Shown one piece after another: positions 63,048 to 64,000 of a stretch of 64,000 bases of DNA (positions are counted from its first letter, which is position 1; the number at the start of each line of letters is the position of its first letter). The stretch is from NCBI RefSeq assembly GCF_005930355.1, contig NZ_VDBO01000003.1, positions 434,001 to 498,000 on the forward strand, in the 5' to 3' direction. This DNA comes from Paenibacillus sinopodophylli (GTDB lineage Bacteria; Bacillota; Bacilli; Paenibacillales; Paenibacillaceae). Under the pieces are notes generated by a model. That model did not search any database. It saw only the letters and a program-made list of their open reading frames with translations, and was not told the DNA's origin. A program made the position numbers and the translations under genes.

Positions 63048-63656
63048 ATGAAACTTTCATTTATTAAAGAAGCGCCATTGAAGGTACCCTACACGACTGC
63101 GAATGTTATAGGCATGCTCGTTAACCGTCTGACCGCTATGCTGGAGGAGCTTGCAGATAAACGCCCCATAGTCGTCGTATGCATCGGAACAGACCGATCT
63201 ACCGGCGATTCATTGGGACCGCTTATCGGCACCCATTTGTCCAAGTATCGTAGTCCTCATTTCTCGTTATTCGGTACATTAGAGAATCCCGTACATGCCA
63301 TGAATTTAGATGAGACGCTTATAGAGATTAACAAACGCTATCACAAACCATTTGTAATTGGCATTGACGCTTGTCTTGGCCAAGTATCCAGCGTTGGGAG
63401 CATTCAAGTCGGTATCGGTCCTGTTCGTCCAGGAGCTGGTGTCAACAAAGATCTTCCTCCGGTAGGCGACATTCATATTACCGGTATCGTAAATGTTGGC
63501 GGCTTTATGGAGTATTTTGTTCTACAAAACACACGCTTGCATCTTGTTATGAAAATGTCGGATATTATCTCGCTTAGTCTATTTACCGCTATTGCCAACC
63601 ACGCCCATTTAACTACCGGTGCTCTTGAGCAAACGGCTGCTTCGGATACGAATTAA
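63048..63656 (+). CDS. yyaC: spore protease-like protein YyaC
   Basis: 202 residues with VVVCIGTDRSTGDSLGPLIGT, IGIDACLG and GDIHITGIVNVGGFMEYFVLQNTRL, the hallmarks of the YyaC family, which shares a fold with hydrogenase-maturation and GPR-like proteases. It is found only in spore formers. GGAGGG precedes the ATG. Exact role unsettled. Confidence 0.93.
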   Translation: MKLSFIKEAPLKVPYTTANVIGMLVNRLTAMLEELADKRPIVVVCIGTDRSTGDSLGPLIGTHLSKYRSPHFSLFGTLENPVHAMNLDETLIEINKRYHKPFVIGIDACLGQVSSVGSIQVGIGPVRPGAGVNKDLPPVGDIHITGIVNVGGFMEYFVLQNTRLHLVMKMSDIISLSLFTAIANHAHLTTGALEQTAASDTN

Positions 63657-63663
63657 CTGAAGC

Positions 63664-64000
63664 TTATTTCGCCTCTATAATGGCTTTCCGCTCCTCCGGA
63701 GTCAACGGATAGGTTGATTCGCCCTTCTCAACTGGTTTAGCATACACATAAGTATTATCTCTGCTATGAATACCTGAGAAGATAGCACCATCCTTCTCAT
63801 CATTAACAATCGCAATCGAAAAACTAAGATCACTGCCTTGCTCGGCAAAGGCATTGTATCGAACGATACCTATTTTGTTTTTTTGAAGCGGCAATGCTGA
63901 TTGAATACCCACTAGCTGTGCTTTTAGTTGTTTATTAGCCTGCTGCTGCTCAGCAAGACCTTCCTTCAGTTGAATAATGATTTCCTCCATGTTTGTAACT
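63664..64000 (-). CDS. DUF4446 protein (partial, cut by the window edge)
   Basis: The visible 111 codons start beyond the window. A coiled coil (LKEGLAEQQQANKQLKAQLV) is followed by the DUF4446 core NKIGIVRYNAFAEQGSDLSFSIAIVN and SRDNTYVYAKPVEKGES. An internal ATG lies at 63990, but the frame stays open to the edge and family members have an N-terminal membrane span, so the true start is outside. It is convergent with yyaC. Confidence 0.88.
   Translation of the reverse strand, partial: VTNMEEIIIQLKEGLAEQQQANKQLKAQLVGIQSALPLQKNKIGIVRYNAFAEQGSDLSFSIAIVNDEKDGAIFSGIHSRDNTYVYAKPVEKGESTYPLTPEERKAIIEAK

Overview
The window reads as a near-origin chromosomal segment of a spore-forming, low-to-mid GC Firmicute of the Paenibacillaceae (Paenibacillus/Cohnella-like). 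Evidence: the conserved block rpsF-ssb-rpsR, yybS-gdpP-rplI-dnaB, purA, walR-walK-yycH-yycI-walJ-htrC, CxxH/CxxC-rlmH, the spore gene yyaC, two very large S-layer-homology (SLH) surface proteins, strong AGGAGG ribosome binding sites and many intrinsic terminators. Almost all genes lie on the minus strand.

Region 1 (1-13.4 kb) is accessory: a LysR regulator, a two-gene ABC exporter, a decayed ferredoxin-NADP reductase, a chagasin-type protease inhibitor, a 1.57-kaa SLH protein with a structured leader, a methyl-accepting chemotaxis protein and a metallo-beta-lactamase-fold hydrolase. Region 2 (13.8-20.0 kb) is a single minus-strand cluster: small membrane peptide, nucleotidyltransferase, HPr-kinase-like kinase, PqqD-like peptide-binding protein, two family-2 glycosyltransferases and an ABC exporter. 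The set resembles the tailoring and export half of phosphorylated/glycosylated lasso-peptide loci, but the cyclase and protease are absent.

Region 3 (20.2-33.4 kb) holds an ORF-free, GC-rich, strongly structured stretch (20.25-20.60 kb), an epoxide-hydrolase-like enzyme divergent from its probable WYL regulator, an IS66-type element with one nonsense codon, an RCC1 relic, a two-component system, a recombinase-like relic and a second giant SLH protein. A 17-codon relic of a second response regulator sits upstream of that SLH gene, which suggests that the two-component system region was duplicated.

Region 4 (33.5-64 kb) is core genome. The WalRK essential cell-wall signalling operon is followed by a 1.1-kb intergenic array of short palindromes plus an 11-unit TTGG microsatellite, and then by a LysM/G5/M23 cell-wall hydrolase that carries a WalR-box-like sequence upstream. 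After these come purA (clear promoter, candidate PurR boxes), dnaB, a hairpin repeat pair, rplI, gdpP (c-di-AMP hydrolysis), yybS, CBS, LCP, CorC/HlyC, AI-2E and CPA2 transporter genes. The rpsF-ssb-rpsR operon has a recognisable S6:S18 autoregulatory leader. The window ends with yjzC, tRNA-Ser(CGA), a small HHH protein, DUF951, MscS, DUF3343, yyaC and a DUF4446 gene cut by the edge.

All calls are from reading the sequence; no database search was run. Start codons were moved from the longest open frame wherever a Shine-Dalgarno sequence clearly supported an internal start.
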